A DNA stretch of 15,353 nucleotides from Novosphingobium sp. GTDB taxonomy: Bacteria > Pseudomonadota > Alphaproteobacteria > Sphingomonadales > Sphingomonadaceae. The position numbers and the translations under genes were made by a program. The DNA is taken from contig JADYXV010000074.1 in the NCBI GenBank assembly GCA_020853995.1, positions 1 to 15,353 of the forward strand, written 5' to 3'. The notes under the pieces were generated by a model, which saw only the letters and a list, made by a program, of their open reading frames with translations, was not told the origin of the DNA and searched no databases. The first letter of the stretch is position 1, and each line of letters begins with the position of its first letter. This document shows positions 1 through 7,368 of the stretch, one piece after another.

Positions 1-285
1 CGGGTTGACGACCATGCCGCTTTCGAAACGCTTTACGGCGCGGACGGCCGCGCACTGCTCTTCAATCGAAAGATTGCGGTGCAGCACGCCAATGCCGCCA
101 AGCTGCGCCATGACAATCGCCATGTCGGCTTCTGTCACCGTGTCCATTGCAGACGAAATGATGGGAATATTCAGCCCGATCGTCTTTGTAAGGCGGGTGC
201 GCGTGTCGGCTTGTGACGGGACAAGATCCGACTCGGCAGGACGCAGCAAGACGTCGTCGAAAGTAAGGCCGAGAGGGATATCCAT
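1..285 (-). CDS. guaB: IMP dehydrogenase, N-terminal part (cut by window edge)
   Basis: This is the first 95 codons of inosine-5'-monophosphate dehydrogenase, which makes XMP from IMP using NAD+ in the cytoplasm. It is the committed step of GMP synthesis. The protein begins MDIPLGLTFDDVLLRP, the usual IMPDH opening. It continues with a segment containing PIISSAMDTVTEADMAI and then LGGIGVLHRNLS, both standard N-terminal barrel motifs of the family. The catalytic cysteine loop and CBS domains lie outside the window. The ATG at 285 fits the family N-terminus; a purine-rich stretch (AAAGAAG) sits upstream but no strong Shine-Dalgarno is visible. It lies 67 bases downstream of the M28 peptidase on the same strand, so it may share a transcript or have its own promoter. 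Identity is near certain from sequence. Confidence 0.95.
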   Translation of the reverse strand, partial: MDIPLGLTFDDVLLRPAESDLVPSQADTRTRLTKTIGLNIPIISSAMDTVTEADMAIVMAQLGGIGVLHRNLSIEEQCAAVRAVKRFESGMVVNP

Positions 286-352
286 GAGGGGTGCCACTTC
301 TTTGTGTCCGGGGATTCGTGGCGGCCCATGTAAACAGGATAAGCCGGTTCGG

Positions 353-1882
353 CTAGGGGGTTTGGCGTCGCGGTGTTTCCCGCGCAGGAAAGCGCTTGGA
401 ATCGGCAAAGGCGCGGACAAGTTCGACCTGCAAAGCAACGTCATCAGCCATTCCGGCATAGTCGATCCCGCCACCGGCCTGATCAAGCGGACGGTGATAG
501 GTATCCTCCATAAAGCGCTCGATGCGCTCCATGTCGCCATAACTGCTGCTGACCATCACCGCTGGCACATCATGCTGCATCAAGGCCCAGCTATCCTGCC
601 GCTTGATATAGGCATTGGGGCCATTGCCTTGTGCAAGCTTGCGTTTCATGCGCCGCACGACATCACCGATCAGCGGATCAAGCGGGGTCAATCCCTTGCC
701 CACGATGCCGATCGGGCCTCCGGGTGGAACCAGCCCTGTACTATCCACATTGAAAGCCGCCACGATACGGTCAAGCGGGATCGGAGGGTTTTCGGCAAAG
801 GCCAAAGCACCCAGCAGGCCGAGTTCTTCGCCCGTTGTCGCCACAATATAGACATCGCGGTCCATCGGCCGCCCCTTGGCCAAAATCCGTGCAGCTTCGG
901 TCACCACAGCAAGGCCGGATGCATTATCAATCGCACCGTTACAGATCAGGTCTTCAGCAGGTGCTTGCGCACATTCGCCGAAGTGATCCCAATGCGCCAT
1001 CATCAGGACTGCACCAGCAGAAGGAGAGCGACCGGGAATTCTCCCGATCAGGGTGTGTGTCCTTATCCGCGTTTCACGACTGGTCGCCTCGAAGGTGCTG
1101 TTGATGCCCAATGCATAAGGCGCAAACTGTGCACCGCCAGCATCGGCACGCAGCTTGGCAATGGTGCCATGCGGCGATCCGGCAAACAGCATGTCCGCCG
1201 TTGCAACGGATATGAACGCTTCGATTTCATCACCAATCGTATCGCCGGCGATCGCGTAGCCCGCCCGATTGCGCCGCGCGATCACGTCTTCCAGCCCACG
1301 TTCGCCATCAAGCACGGTGATCACAGCCAAAGCCCCTGCATCAAGCAGCAAGCCCGCACGGTCACCCACTTTTTGCGGATCAGTACCGGCAGGCAGGCTA
1401 TCAAGCATGACAGCCACCCGCCCGGCCAATTCTGCACGCGGCATGACGGGCATGGTAGCGTGGCCGACAAACAGCATTGGCGCATCCTGCACCAGACTGC
1501 GCAAGCCTGATGTCACGACGAAAACGCTACCTTCGGGCAAGGGCAACCGTTTGCGACCGCGCGTAAAGCTGGCGCGGGATAGAACAGGTTCACGCTCAAC
1601 CAGATCAACCGGAGCAAACCACCCGCTGCCCGGAATGTTGGTTCCGGCGTCAATGCCTATATCAAACCACTGCCGCGCCAGATAGCGCAGCGTCTTGGTT
1701 TCACCCTCGGTGCCTGGTTCGCGGCCTCCAAACTCGTCGCTCGCCAGTGTTTCAACGTGGGCTTTCAGGGACAGTTCAAGTGGCGACGGCTTTTTAGGCG
1801 CAGGTTTGGCGGCGACAAGCATCAGGGCGCCGATAACCAGCGCCCCCGCCATCGCTTTCCGCCAGCCCCCCGAACGCTTCAT
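353..1882 (-). CDS. Exported M28-family zinc aminopeptidase
   Basis: Predicted 509-residue periplasmic or membrane-tethered metallopeptidase of family M28 (aminopeptidase Y/S-like), which would remove N-terminal residues from peptides. Residues 1-25 form a signal sequence (basic MKRSGGWRK, then a hydrophobic run to about residue 24). Residues about 120-240 look like an inserted PA-type domain. The full dinuclear zinc site is visible: His297 in MMAHWDHFG, bridging Asp319 in AIDNASG, the Glu352-Glu353 pair in TGEELG (Glu352 the likely general base), Asp380 in NVDSTG and His463 in DTYHRPLD. I chose ATG 1882 over an in-frame TTG at 1894 because GGGGA lies 5 bases before it. It follows bdhA on the same strand after 116 bases, and guaB lies downstream. 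Substrate cannot be told from sequence. Fold assignment is very secure. Confidence 0.93.
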   Translation of the reverse strand: MKRSGGWRKAMAGALVIGALMLVAAKPAPKKPSPLELSLKAHVETLASDEFGGREPGTEGETKTLRYLARQWFDIGIDAGTNIPGSGWFAPVDLVEREPVLSRASFTRGRKRLPLPEGSVFVVTSGLRSLVQDAPMLFVGHATMPVMPRAELAGRVAVMLDSLPAGTDPQKVGDRAGLLLDAGALAVITVLDGERGLEDVIARRNRAGYAIAGDTIGDEIEAFISVATADMLFAGSPHGTIAKLRADAGGAQFAPYALGINSTFEATSRETRIRTHTLIGRIPGRSPSAGAVLMMAHWDHFGECAQAPAEDLICNGAIDNASGLAVVTEAARILAKGRPMDRDVYIVATTGEELGLLGALAFAENPPIPLDRIVAAFNVDSTGLVPPGGPIGIVGKGLTPLDPLIGDVVRRMKRKLAQGNGPNAYIKRQDSWALMQHDVPAVMVSSSYGDMERIERFMEDTYHRPLDQAGGGIDYAGMADDVALQVELVRAFADSKRFPARETPRRQTP

Positions 1883-1887
1883 CGCTG

Positions 1888-1892
1888 TCCCC
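1888..1892 (-). promoter_or_regulatory. Ribosome binding site of the M28 peptidase
   Basis: GGGGA on the minus strand, 5 bases before ATG 1882. It supports this start over the in-frame TTG at 1894, which the site itself overlaps. Confidence 0.55.
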
Positions 1893-1998
1893 AAACGCCT
1901 TGTCGTGCCCCCTTGTTCTCAAAACCGGGAATGACGCGCAAGTTCCCATTGGACCTGTATGGATGAACAGGACTTTACAACAAACGGCCGGACGTCCC

Positions 1999-2784
1999 TT
2001 ATTCGGCCACCCAACCGCCATCCATGTTGTAATTGGCGCCTGTGATATTCCGCGCCTCATGACGGCACAGGAACAGCGCCAAAGCGGCCAGATCTTCGGG
2101 CTGGACAAACTCCTTGGTCGGTTGGCGCACCAACATCACATCGTTGATCACCTGTTCGCGCGTCATCCCGCGTGCTTTCATCGTATCGGGGATCTGATTC
2201 TCGACCAGCGGCGTCCAGACATAACCGGGGCTGATGCAGTTTGCGGTAACGCCATGCGTCGCCAATTCCAGCGCAAGCGTCTTGGCCAGCCCTGCAATGC
2301 CGTGCTTGGCTGATACATAAGCCGCCTTGAATGGCGACGCTGTAACCGAGTGGGCAGAAGCGGTGAAGATAATGCGCCCCCAACCTCTCTCCTTCATACC
2401 GGGAATCGCCAGACGGCAGGCATCGAATGCCGAAGTGAGGTTCAGCGCGATGATTGCATCCCACTTTTCGACCGGAAATTCTTCCACCGGTGCAACGTGC
2501 TGCATGCCGGCGTTGTTGATAAGGATATCAACCGCGCCAAATTCTGCCAGTGCGGTCGCCATCATCGCTTCAGTGCCTTCGCGCCTGGTCAGATCGGCGG
2601 GAGCGTAAATGGCCTTTCCGCCGCTGATACCGGCCAGTTCATCGCACAATCTGGCAATTTCTGCGGCATCACCAAAACCGTTCAGCACCAGATTGGCACC
2701 CTCAGCCGCCAAGGCCCGCGCATAAGCAAGACCGATCCCTGAAGTGGAACCAGTCACAAGCGCACATTTGCCGTTCAGGAACAT
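1999..2784 (-). CDS. bdhA: D-3-hydroxybutyrate dehydrogenase (SDR family)
   Basis: A 261-residue classical short-chain dehydrogenase that interconverts D-3-hydroxybutyrate and acetoacetate with NAD(H), as used in ketone-body and polyhydroxybutyrate metabolism in the cytoplasm. It shows the TGSTSGIG cofactor loop (11-18), NNAG (90-93), Asn115, Ser143, Tyr156 and Lys160. The substrate-binding set known from Pseudomonas 3-HB dehydrogenase structures is also present, shifted by one: Gln95, His145, Lys153, Gln197, with Trp190 and Trp258. This makes the specific assignment stronger than a generic SDR call. Length matches the family (about 260). ATG 2784 is preferred over ATG 2790 because GGAG lies 7 bases before it but only 1 base before the other. 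It is divergent from the YpfJ-like gene with 96 bases between. No polyhydroxybutyrate synthesis genes are in the window. Confidence 0.93.
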   Translation of the reverse strand: MFLNGKCALVTGSTSGIGLAYARALAAEGANLVLNGFGDAAEIARLCDELAGISGGKAIYAPADLTRREGTEAMMATALAEFGAVDILINNAGMQHVAPVEEFPVEKWDAIIALNLTSAFDACRLAIPGMKERGWGRIIFTASAHSVTASPFKAAYVSAKHGIAGLAKTLALELATHGVTANCISPGYVWTPLVENQIPDTMKARGMTREQVINDVMLVRQPTKEFVQPEDLAALALFLCRHEARNITGANYNMDGGWVAE

Positions 2785-2791
2785 TCGCATA

Positions 2792-2795
2792 CTCC
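2792..2795 (-). promoter_or_regulatory. Ribosome binding site deciding the bdhA start
   Basis: GGAG on the minus strand. Spacing is 7 bases to ATG 2784 and 1 base to ATG 2790, so translation should begin at 2784. Confidence 0.6.
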
Positions 2796-2880
2796 GGATA
2801 TTGTGAGTAAGAAGTTGCATCTGGCATCGCGGGCTACGCCGCGCTTGTCCAGTCGCAATAATGTTTGAAGGGGGCAATGC

Positions 2881-3738
2881 ATGCGGCTCGACGATTTTGA
2901 TAACTCCATTAATGTCGAAGACCAGCGTGGCGGTGGCGGCGGGCGCTTCCCGATGGGCGGCGGCGGCAAGCTTGGCTGCGGCTCAATTGTAATTGCACTT
3001 ATCGCAGCGCTGGTGTTCGGTGTGGACCCGGCGCAAATGCTGGGCACTTTGCAACAATCCCAAGTGAGCGCACCAGCCCCACAACAAGGTGGCACGACGC
3101 TCGAAGAAAGCTGTTCGGTCAACGAATTCAGCCGCGAAAGCTGCAATGCGCTGTCATCGCTCAACAAGACATGGCAGCCTTTGTTTGCGCAGGCCAACAT
3201 CGCATTTGAACCGCCAAAGCTGACGTTCTATTCGCAGGCAGGCAATTCGGGATGCGGCGCCGCACAGAGCGCGATGGGTCCGTTCTACTGCCCCGCTGAC
3301 AATGGCATCTATATCGACACCGATTTCTTTGCCGAAATGGACCAGCGCATGGGTGCAGGCGGCGATTTTGCGCGAGTCTATGTGATGGCGCACGAATATG
3401 GTCACCACATCCAGAACGTGCTTGGTACATCGACCCAGGTGCGCCAACTGCAACAGCGCAGCCCGAGCGAGGCCAACCGCTTGTCCGTGGCACTGGAATT
3501 GCAGGCCGATTGCTATGCCGGAGTGTGGGCAGGCCGCAATCGCGACCGGATTGAAGCGGGCGACATTGAAGAAGGCATGCGCGCGGCCCACCAGATCGGG
3601 GATGATACCTTGATGAAAGCCGCCGGTCGCCGCCCGGTTGAGGACGCCTTCACTCACGGCAGCGCTGCCCAGCGCAAACAATGGCTGCAGACAGGCATCG
3701 AGACTGCAGACGAGGACCAGTGCGACACGTTCAAATAA
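2881..3738 (+). CDS. ypfJ: YpfJ-type neutral zinc metallopeptidase
   Basis: A 285-residue member of the putative neutral zinc metallopeptidase family (Pfam Zn_peptidase; E. coli YpfJ is of similar length). The N-terminus MRLDDFDNS is family-typical, followed by a glycine-rich stretch (18-30) and one membrane segment (about 34-48). The rest is a domain expected on the outer face of the inner membrane. The zinc site HEYGHH is at 171-176, and ELQAD at 206-210 supplies the likely third ligand. Cysteines at 78, 88, 125, 137, 211 and 281 could form disulfides, which agrees with a periplasmic location. AAGGGGG ends 6 bases before ATG 2881, a strong ribosome site. It is divergent from bdhA. Physiological substrate is unknown for the family. 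The symbol is by homology only. Confidence 0.92.
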   Translation: MRLDDFDNSINVEDQRGGGGGRFPMGGGGKLGCGSIVIALIAALVFGVDPAQMLGTLQQSQVSAPAPQQGGTTLEESCSVNEFSRESCNALSSLNKTWQPLFAQANIAFEPPKLTFYSQAGNSGCGAAQSAMGPFYCPADNGIYIDTDFFAEMDQRMGAGGDFARVYVMAHEYGHHIQNVLGTSTQVRQLQQRSPSEANRLSVALELQADCYAGVWAGRNRDRIEAGDIEEGMRAAHQIGDDTLMKAAGRRPVEDAFTHGSAAQRKQWLQTGIETADEDQCDTFK

Positions 3739-3801
3739 GAAAACGCCATTAGTTCGGAACCGAAGAGCTTGGTGATGCTTCTATGACGTAAAGGGGCATC
3801 T

Positions 3802-4470
3802 ATGATTTTGACCAAGACTCTTCGGTTCGCACTGCTTTGTGGCGCTTGCGTTTTAGCCGCACCTGCATCTGCCCAAACCGCCGTTTCGCAAGACCGCGTG
3901 TCTGCAAGCGATGTTGCCACCACACCGCTCAGCGACTTCAACCTCAAGAAGGATGAAGTGCCAGCAGTCCTGATTACGGCCCGCGAAAAGCCCTATAACC
4001 TCGCCGGGATGACGCGGTGCACGTCAATTTCGGCCGAGATTGCGCAACTTGATGCAGTATTGGGCGATGATATCGATATTGCCCGGGACGATGGTGGCGC
4101 AAAAGTCAGCGTTGGCAGTGTTGCCAAATCCTTGGTCCGTTCGCTTATCCCGTTTGGCGGGGTGATCCGCGAATTGAGCGGAGCCGGCGGTCAGGAGCGC
4201 ATGTGGAACGAGGCAATTTATGCAGGGTCGGTGCGCCGGGCTTTCCTGAAAGGTGTTGGCCAACAACGGGGCTGCAAATACCCGGCTCGCAGCGCAAGTA
4301 TGGCAGATTCAACGAAACTTTGGGCCAATCGTGACGCTGCCGAAGCTGCCGAAAAAACCAGCAAATCGGACAATCGCAAATCTGATGATGAAAAGCCCAA
4401 AGCGACGAAAGATGACAAGGACAAACCGGTGAAGTTTGAACCCCGCCCCGTCGTGCAATCAGCTAATTAG
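3802..4470 (+). CDS. Secreted protein of unknown function, lysine-rich tail
   Basis: A 222-residue protein whose function I do not recognise. Residues 1-24 are a clear Sec signal peptide with a signal peptidase I site at ASA-Q, so it should be periplasmic or secreted. The middle part (about 50-165) looks folded. It contains ITAREKPYNLAGMTRC, an AEIAQLDAVLGDDIDI segment, a hydrophobic or amphipathic stretch at 105-123, and two cysteines (73 and 158) that could pair. Residues about 180-222 are low complexity, rich in Lys, Asp and Ser. I have an impression of similar uncharacterised proteins in other sphingomonads, which a search should confirm. AAAGGGG lies 5 bases before the ATG. It sits 63 bases after the YpfJ-like gene, so co-transcription is possible. 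A terminator follows directly. Confidence 0.8.
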   Translation: MILTKTLRFALLCGACVLAAPASAQTAVSQDRVSASDVATTPLSDFNLKKDEVPAVLITAREKPYNLAGMTRCTSISAEIAQLDAVLGDDIDIARDDGGAKVSVGSVAKSLVRSLIPFGGVIRELSGAGGQERMWNEAIYAGSVRRAFLKGVGQQRGCKYPARSASMADSTKLWANRDAAEAAEKTSKSDNRKSDDEKPKATKDDKDKPVKFEPRPVVQSAN

Positions 4471-4511
4471 AAAGCAAAACGCCGGGATCACAATCCCGGC
4501 GCAAGCTTTTA
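4471..4511. terminator. Bidirectional intrinsic terminator between the secreted protein and sdhA
   Basis: A perfect 9-bp stem (CGCCGGGAT / ATCCCGGCG, 4480-4488 and 4493-4501) with a 4-base loop, lying between two convergent genes. On the minus strand it is followed by TTTTGCTTT, a fair U-tract for ending the sdh transcript. On the plus strand CAAGCTTTTA follows, a weaker tract. It ends the sdh operon right after sdhA, so sdhB is not in the same transcript. Confidence 0.8.
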
Positions 4512-4541
4512 CGTCCTGACGCCAAAGCGCCCGGTTTGATT

Positions 4542-6362
4542 TTAGTACACGCGCTTCTTGGGCTTGATGTACTCGACATCGTCGGTCAGCGTGTATTCGT
4601 GGACCGGGCGGTAATCGATCTTGATATCTCCGCCCTTGCCGCCCCAGCCGTTGAACCAGGCTGCGGTGTGCTTCATCCATTCTGCGTCGTTACGATCGGG
4701 GAAATCTTCGTGCGCATGCGCGCCACGGCTGTCCTTGCGGTTATAGGCTGAATGCATCGTCACGGCAGCCTGGCTGATCAGGTTATCGAGTTCGAGAGTT
4801 TCGACCAGATCGGTGTTCCAGATCAGCGAGCTGTCCGACACGTTGATGTCTTCCATCCGCTTGTAGGTATCGGCAAGTTTGACCTTGCCTTCTGCCATCA
4901 GTTCATCGGTGCGGAACACAGCAGCATGCATCGACATCGTGCGCTGCATTTCGGTGCGCACTTCTGCCGTGGGTGATCCACCCTTGGCATGGCGGAAGTG
5001 ATCGAGACGACCAAGTGCCAGATCGGCGCTATCCTTTGGCAAGGAAGCGTGAGCCGTACCGGGCTTGATCAATTCCTTGAGACGCAGACCGGTTGCGCGG
5101 CCGAACACGACAAGGTCGATCAACGAGTTCGAACCCAGACGGTTGGCACCGTGGACTGAAACGCAAGCAGCTTCACCCACGGCAAAGAGGCCCGGAATGA
5201 TCGTTTCGGGGTTGCCGTCGGCGCCAATGGTCACGACTTCGCCGTGATAATTGCAAGGAATGCCGCCCATGTTGTAATGCACTGTTGGCACCACCGGCAG
5301 TGGCTGGCGGGTCAAATCGACACCGGCAAAGATTTTGCCGCTTTCGGTGATGCCCGGAAGGCGTTCAGCCAGCACATTCTGATCAATATGATCGAGGTGC
5401 AGGAAGATATGGTCCTTATGCGGACCAACGCCGCGACCTTCGCGGATTTCCAGCGCCATCGAACGCGAAACCACGTCACGCGATGCAAGGTCCTTGGCCG
5501 ATGGAGCGTAGCGCTCCATGAAGCGTTCGCCTTCGGAGTTGGTCAGATAACCACCCTCGCCGCGCGCGCCTTCTGTGATCAAGACGCCCGCACCGTAAAT
5601 ACCGGTCGGATGGAATTGCACGAACTCCATGTCTTGCAGTGGCAGACCAGCGCGCAATACCATGCCGCCGCCATCGCCGGTGCAGGTATGTGCCGATGTT
5701 GCTGTGAAATACGAACGGCCATAGCCCCCCGTTGCCAGAACGACCGCGTGGCCACGGAAGCGGTGGATCGAACCATCGTCCATGCACAGCGCGATGACGC
5801 CACGGCACACGCCGTTTTCCATGATCAGATCGATGGCGAAGTATTCGATGAAGAAGTCCGCATCGTACTTCAGGCTTTGCTGATACAGCGCGTGAAGCAT
5901 GGCGTGGCCGGTGCGGTCAGCCGCGGCGCAAGTGCGCTGCACCGGAGGGCCTTCGCCCATGTTCTGCATGTGGCCGCCGAACGGACGCTGGTAAATCGTA
6001 CCTTCGGCGTTGCGGCTGAAGGGAACGCCAGCGTGCTCAAGTTCATAGACCGCAGCGGGTGCTTCGCGCACCATGTATTCGATAGCGTCCTGATCGCCCA
6101 GCCAGTCCGACCCCTTGACGGTGTCGTACATGTGCCAGGTCCAGTGATCCGGGCTGTTGTTGCCAAGCGATGCCGCGATGCCGCCTTGTGCGGCAACGGT
6201 GTGCGAGCGCGTCGGGAAAACCTTGGTGATGCAGGCGGTACGCAGGCCGGCCTGAGCCGAACCCATCGTTGCGCGCAGGCCCGATCCGCCAGCACCTACG
6301 ACGACGGTGTCGTATGTATGGTCAATGATCTTGTAGGCAGGCTGAGTTGAACTGGAAGCCAT
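4542..6362 (-). CDS. sdhA: Succinate dehydrogenase flavoprotein subunit
   Basis: Catalytic subunit (606 residues) of respiratory complex II. It oxidises succinate to fumarate on the cytoplasmic side of the inner membrane and passes electrons through SdhB to quinone. The FAD-binding GAGGSG is at 23-28. His54, in TRSHTVAAQGG, is the covalent FAD attachment site. Other conserved segments are HPTGIYGAG (251-259), EGARGEGG (264-271), VHYNMGGIPC around His362, and GANRLGSNSL (405-414). The protein ends in KKRVY, and its length matches alphaproteobacterial SdhA. ATG 6362 lies 3 bases after the sdhD stop, with a GGGAGG site 10 bases upstream inside sdhD. A terminator follows the gene. The motifs needed for activity that I can recognise are intact. 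Confidence 0.98.
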   Translation of the reverse strand: MASSSTQPAYKIIDHTYDTVVVGAGGSGLRATMGSAQAGLRTACITKVFPTRSHTVAAQGGIAASLGNNSPDHWTWHMYDTVKGSDWLGDQDAIEYMVREAPAAVYELEHAGVPFSRNAEGTIYQRPFGGHMQNMGEGPPVQRTCAAADRTGHAMLHALYQQSLKYDADFFIEYFAIDLIMENGVCRGVIALCMDDGSIHRFRGHAVVLATGGYGRSYFTATSAHTCTGDGGGMVLRAGLPLQDMEFVQFHPTGIYGAGVLITEGARGEGGYLTNSEGERFMERYAPSAKDLASRDVVSRSMALEIREGRGVGPHKDHIFLHLDHIDQNVLAERLPGITESGKIFAGVDLTRQPLPVVPTVHYNMGGIPCNYHGEVVTIGADGNPETIIPGLFAVGEAACVSVHGANRLGSNSLIDLVVFGRATGLRLKELIKPGTAHASLPKDSADLALGRLDHFRHAKGGSPTAEVRTEMQRTMSMHAAVFRTDELMAEGKVKLADTYKRMEDINVSDSSLIWNTDLVETLELDNLISQAAVTMHSAYNRKDSRGAHAHEDFPDRNDAEWMKHTAAWFNGWGGKGGDIKIDYRPVHEYTLTDDVEYIKPKKRVY

Positions 6363-6365
6363 GAT

Positions 6366-6749
6366 TTATGCGCCTCCCAAGGCGATACGAAGGACCGAGA
6401 ACACGCCGAATGCGGCGGCTACGAACGGTACGATGTTGACCAGCAGCCAGGCAGCGATTTTGCCGCCTTCTGAATGAATATAATCTTCGAGCATGACCTG
6501 AACGCCCATACGTGCATGGGTGAAGGTATTGATCATGATCAGGATCAACGCGATTGATGGCAGCGGCCGAGCGACCCAGCCACGCACTGTGGCGTAGGCA
6601 TAATCGGGCAAGAGCAGCAGGCTGACGATCAGGAATGTGATCAGAACAAGGTTGCCCACCGCGGTCAAGCGTGAGGTGAGCCAGTGATGCGTACCCTGGT
6701 GGCTGGAGCCAAGCCCGCGTACGCGACCGATTGAGGTGCCGTTACCCAT
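6366..6749 (-). CDS. sdhD: Succinate dehydrogenase membrane anchor subunit
   Basis: A 127-residue hydrophobic anchor subunit of complex II that, with SdhC, holds heme b and the quinone site. Three membrane helices are visible at about 29-47, 62-84 and 97-120. His78, in NTFTHARMGVQVM, is the expected heme ligand, corresponding to His71 of E. coli SdhD. Asp89-Tyr90 in LEDYIH match the quinone-site Asp-Tyr pair. The N-terminal region with paired histidines (21-22) before the first helix fits alphaproteobacterial SdhD. It follows sdhC after 39 bases and ends 3 bases before the sdhA start. A GAGG site lies 10 bases before ATG 6749. No anomaly seen. Confidence 0.95.
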   Translation of the reverse strand: MGNGTSIGRVRGLGSSHQGTHHWLTSRLTAVGNLVLITFLIVSLLLLPDYAYATVRGWVARPLPSIALILIMINTFTHARMGVQVMLEDYIHSEGGKIAAWLLVNIVPFVAAAFGVFSVLRIALGGA

Positions 6750-6788
6750 TAGGTGATGCCTCGTATAAAATGCCTATCCCACCGGCGC

Positions 6789-7214
6789 TTAGCGCAGCAG
6801 CAGGAAGGCCCAGAGCAGGATGGTGGCGATTGCCGAGAAAGCAATCGTAATGACCGACCAGCGCGAGTTGGCTTCAAGTTCATAGCCCGCCCCGATATCC
6901 AGGATCAGGTGGCGAATGCCCGAGGCCGCATGCTGAAAGAATGCCCAGGTCAGACCGATCAGCACAACCTTGCCAAGGATTGCGGTTACAGGCTGAAGAC
7001 CGTCGCCCGCGCCGGTCCAGGTGTAATCCAGGAACGACTGGTAGCTTTCCGGACCGTTTGCCAATGCACCGATCCACCACAACAGCAAACCAAGGCCTGC
7101 GAAGGCCAAACCGTTGCCGGTGACGCGGTGCAGGATCGAAACCAGCATAGCCGGACCCCAGCGCCAGATCTGGAGATGCGGCGAAATCGGCCGTGCTTTG
7201 CGCGCCTGCGCCAT
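6789..7214 (-). CDS. sdhC: Succinate dehydrogenase cytochrome b556 subunit
   Basis: A 141-residue membrane subunit of complex II, the first gene of the sdh operon. It shows the family signature RPISPHL (8-14) and SILHRVTG (26-33), whose Ser27 and Arg30 correspond to the quinone-site Ser and Arg of E. coli SdhC. The second signature, QHAASGIRHLILD (94-106), carries the heme-ligand histidine (His95 most likely). Three membrane helices lie at about 32-52, 76-98 and 117-139. ATG 7214 is chosen over the in-frame TTG 7220 because AAGGGGG precedes it by 7 bases. It is divergent from the beta-lactamase gene across 154 bases that must hold both promoters. Confidence 0.96.
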   Translation of the reverse strand: MAQARKARPISPHLQIWRWGPAMLVSILHRVTGNGLAFAGLGLLLWWIGALANGPESYQSFLDYTWTGAGDGLQPVTAILGKVVLIGLTWAFFQHAASGIRHLILDIGAGYELEANSRWSVITIAFSAIATILLWAFLLLR

Positions 7215-7221
7215 GAACAAA

Positions 7222-7228
7222 CCCCCTT
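7222..7228 (-). promoter_or_regulatory. Ribosome binding site deciding the sdhC start
   Basis: AAGGGGG on the minus strand, 7 bases before ATG 7214 and only 1 base before the in-frame TTG at 7220. It selects the ATG. Confidence 0.65.
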
Positions 7229-7274
7229 GAAGTCAATAAAGATTGCGAAACAGGCCGCAATCGGGATGCGATTC

Positions 7275-7302
7275 GTATTAGTCGAAATGATCGACCGTGC
7301 AA
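7275..7302 (-). promoter_or_regulatory. Possible sdh operon promoter with internal inverted repeat
   Basis: On the minus strand TTGCAC (7302-7297) and TAATAC (7280-7275) are separated by 16 bases, about 60 bases upstream of sdhC. The -35 is a fair match to a sigma-70 consensus and the -10 is weak (3 of 6). The spacer holds a perfect inverted repeat, GTCGA-5-TCGAC (7281-7295), a possible operator. This is pattern matching only. Confidence 0.3.
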
Positions 7303-7368
7303 GCGCGCGGCAGATGTAATTAAGGTCACACCGTTGCGCGGTCTTGCGCTGCCCCCTAAACAACGCCC

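Noticed and set aside
342..354. Short hairpin AGCCG-GTT-CGGCT overlapping the M28 peptidase stop codon
   Set aside because: Only 5 bp, no T-tract on the minus strand; too weak to call a terminator.
5..1510. Long plus-strand open frame of about 500 codons opposite guaB and the M28 peptidase
   Set aside because: It is antisense to two clearly recognised genes, has no family motifs and a composition typical of a shadow frame in GC-rich DNA.
3752..3767. Palindrome TTCGG-AA-CCGAA between the YpfJ-like gene and the secreted protein gene
   Set aside because: Loop of two bases cannot form a good hairpin, and a 12-base palindrome in one gap is not enough to claim an operator.
5244..6350. Plus-strand open frame of 368 codons opposite sdhA
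   Set aside because: Mirror of a strongly conserved coding gene; His- and Ala-rich without recognisable domains.
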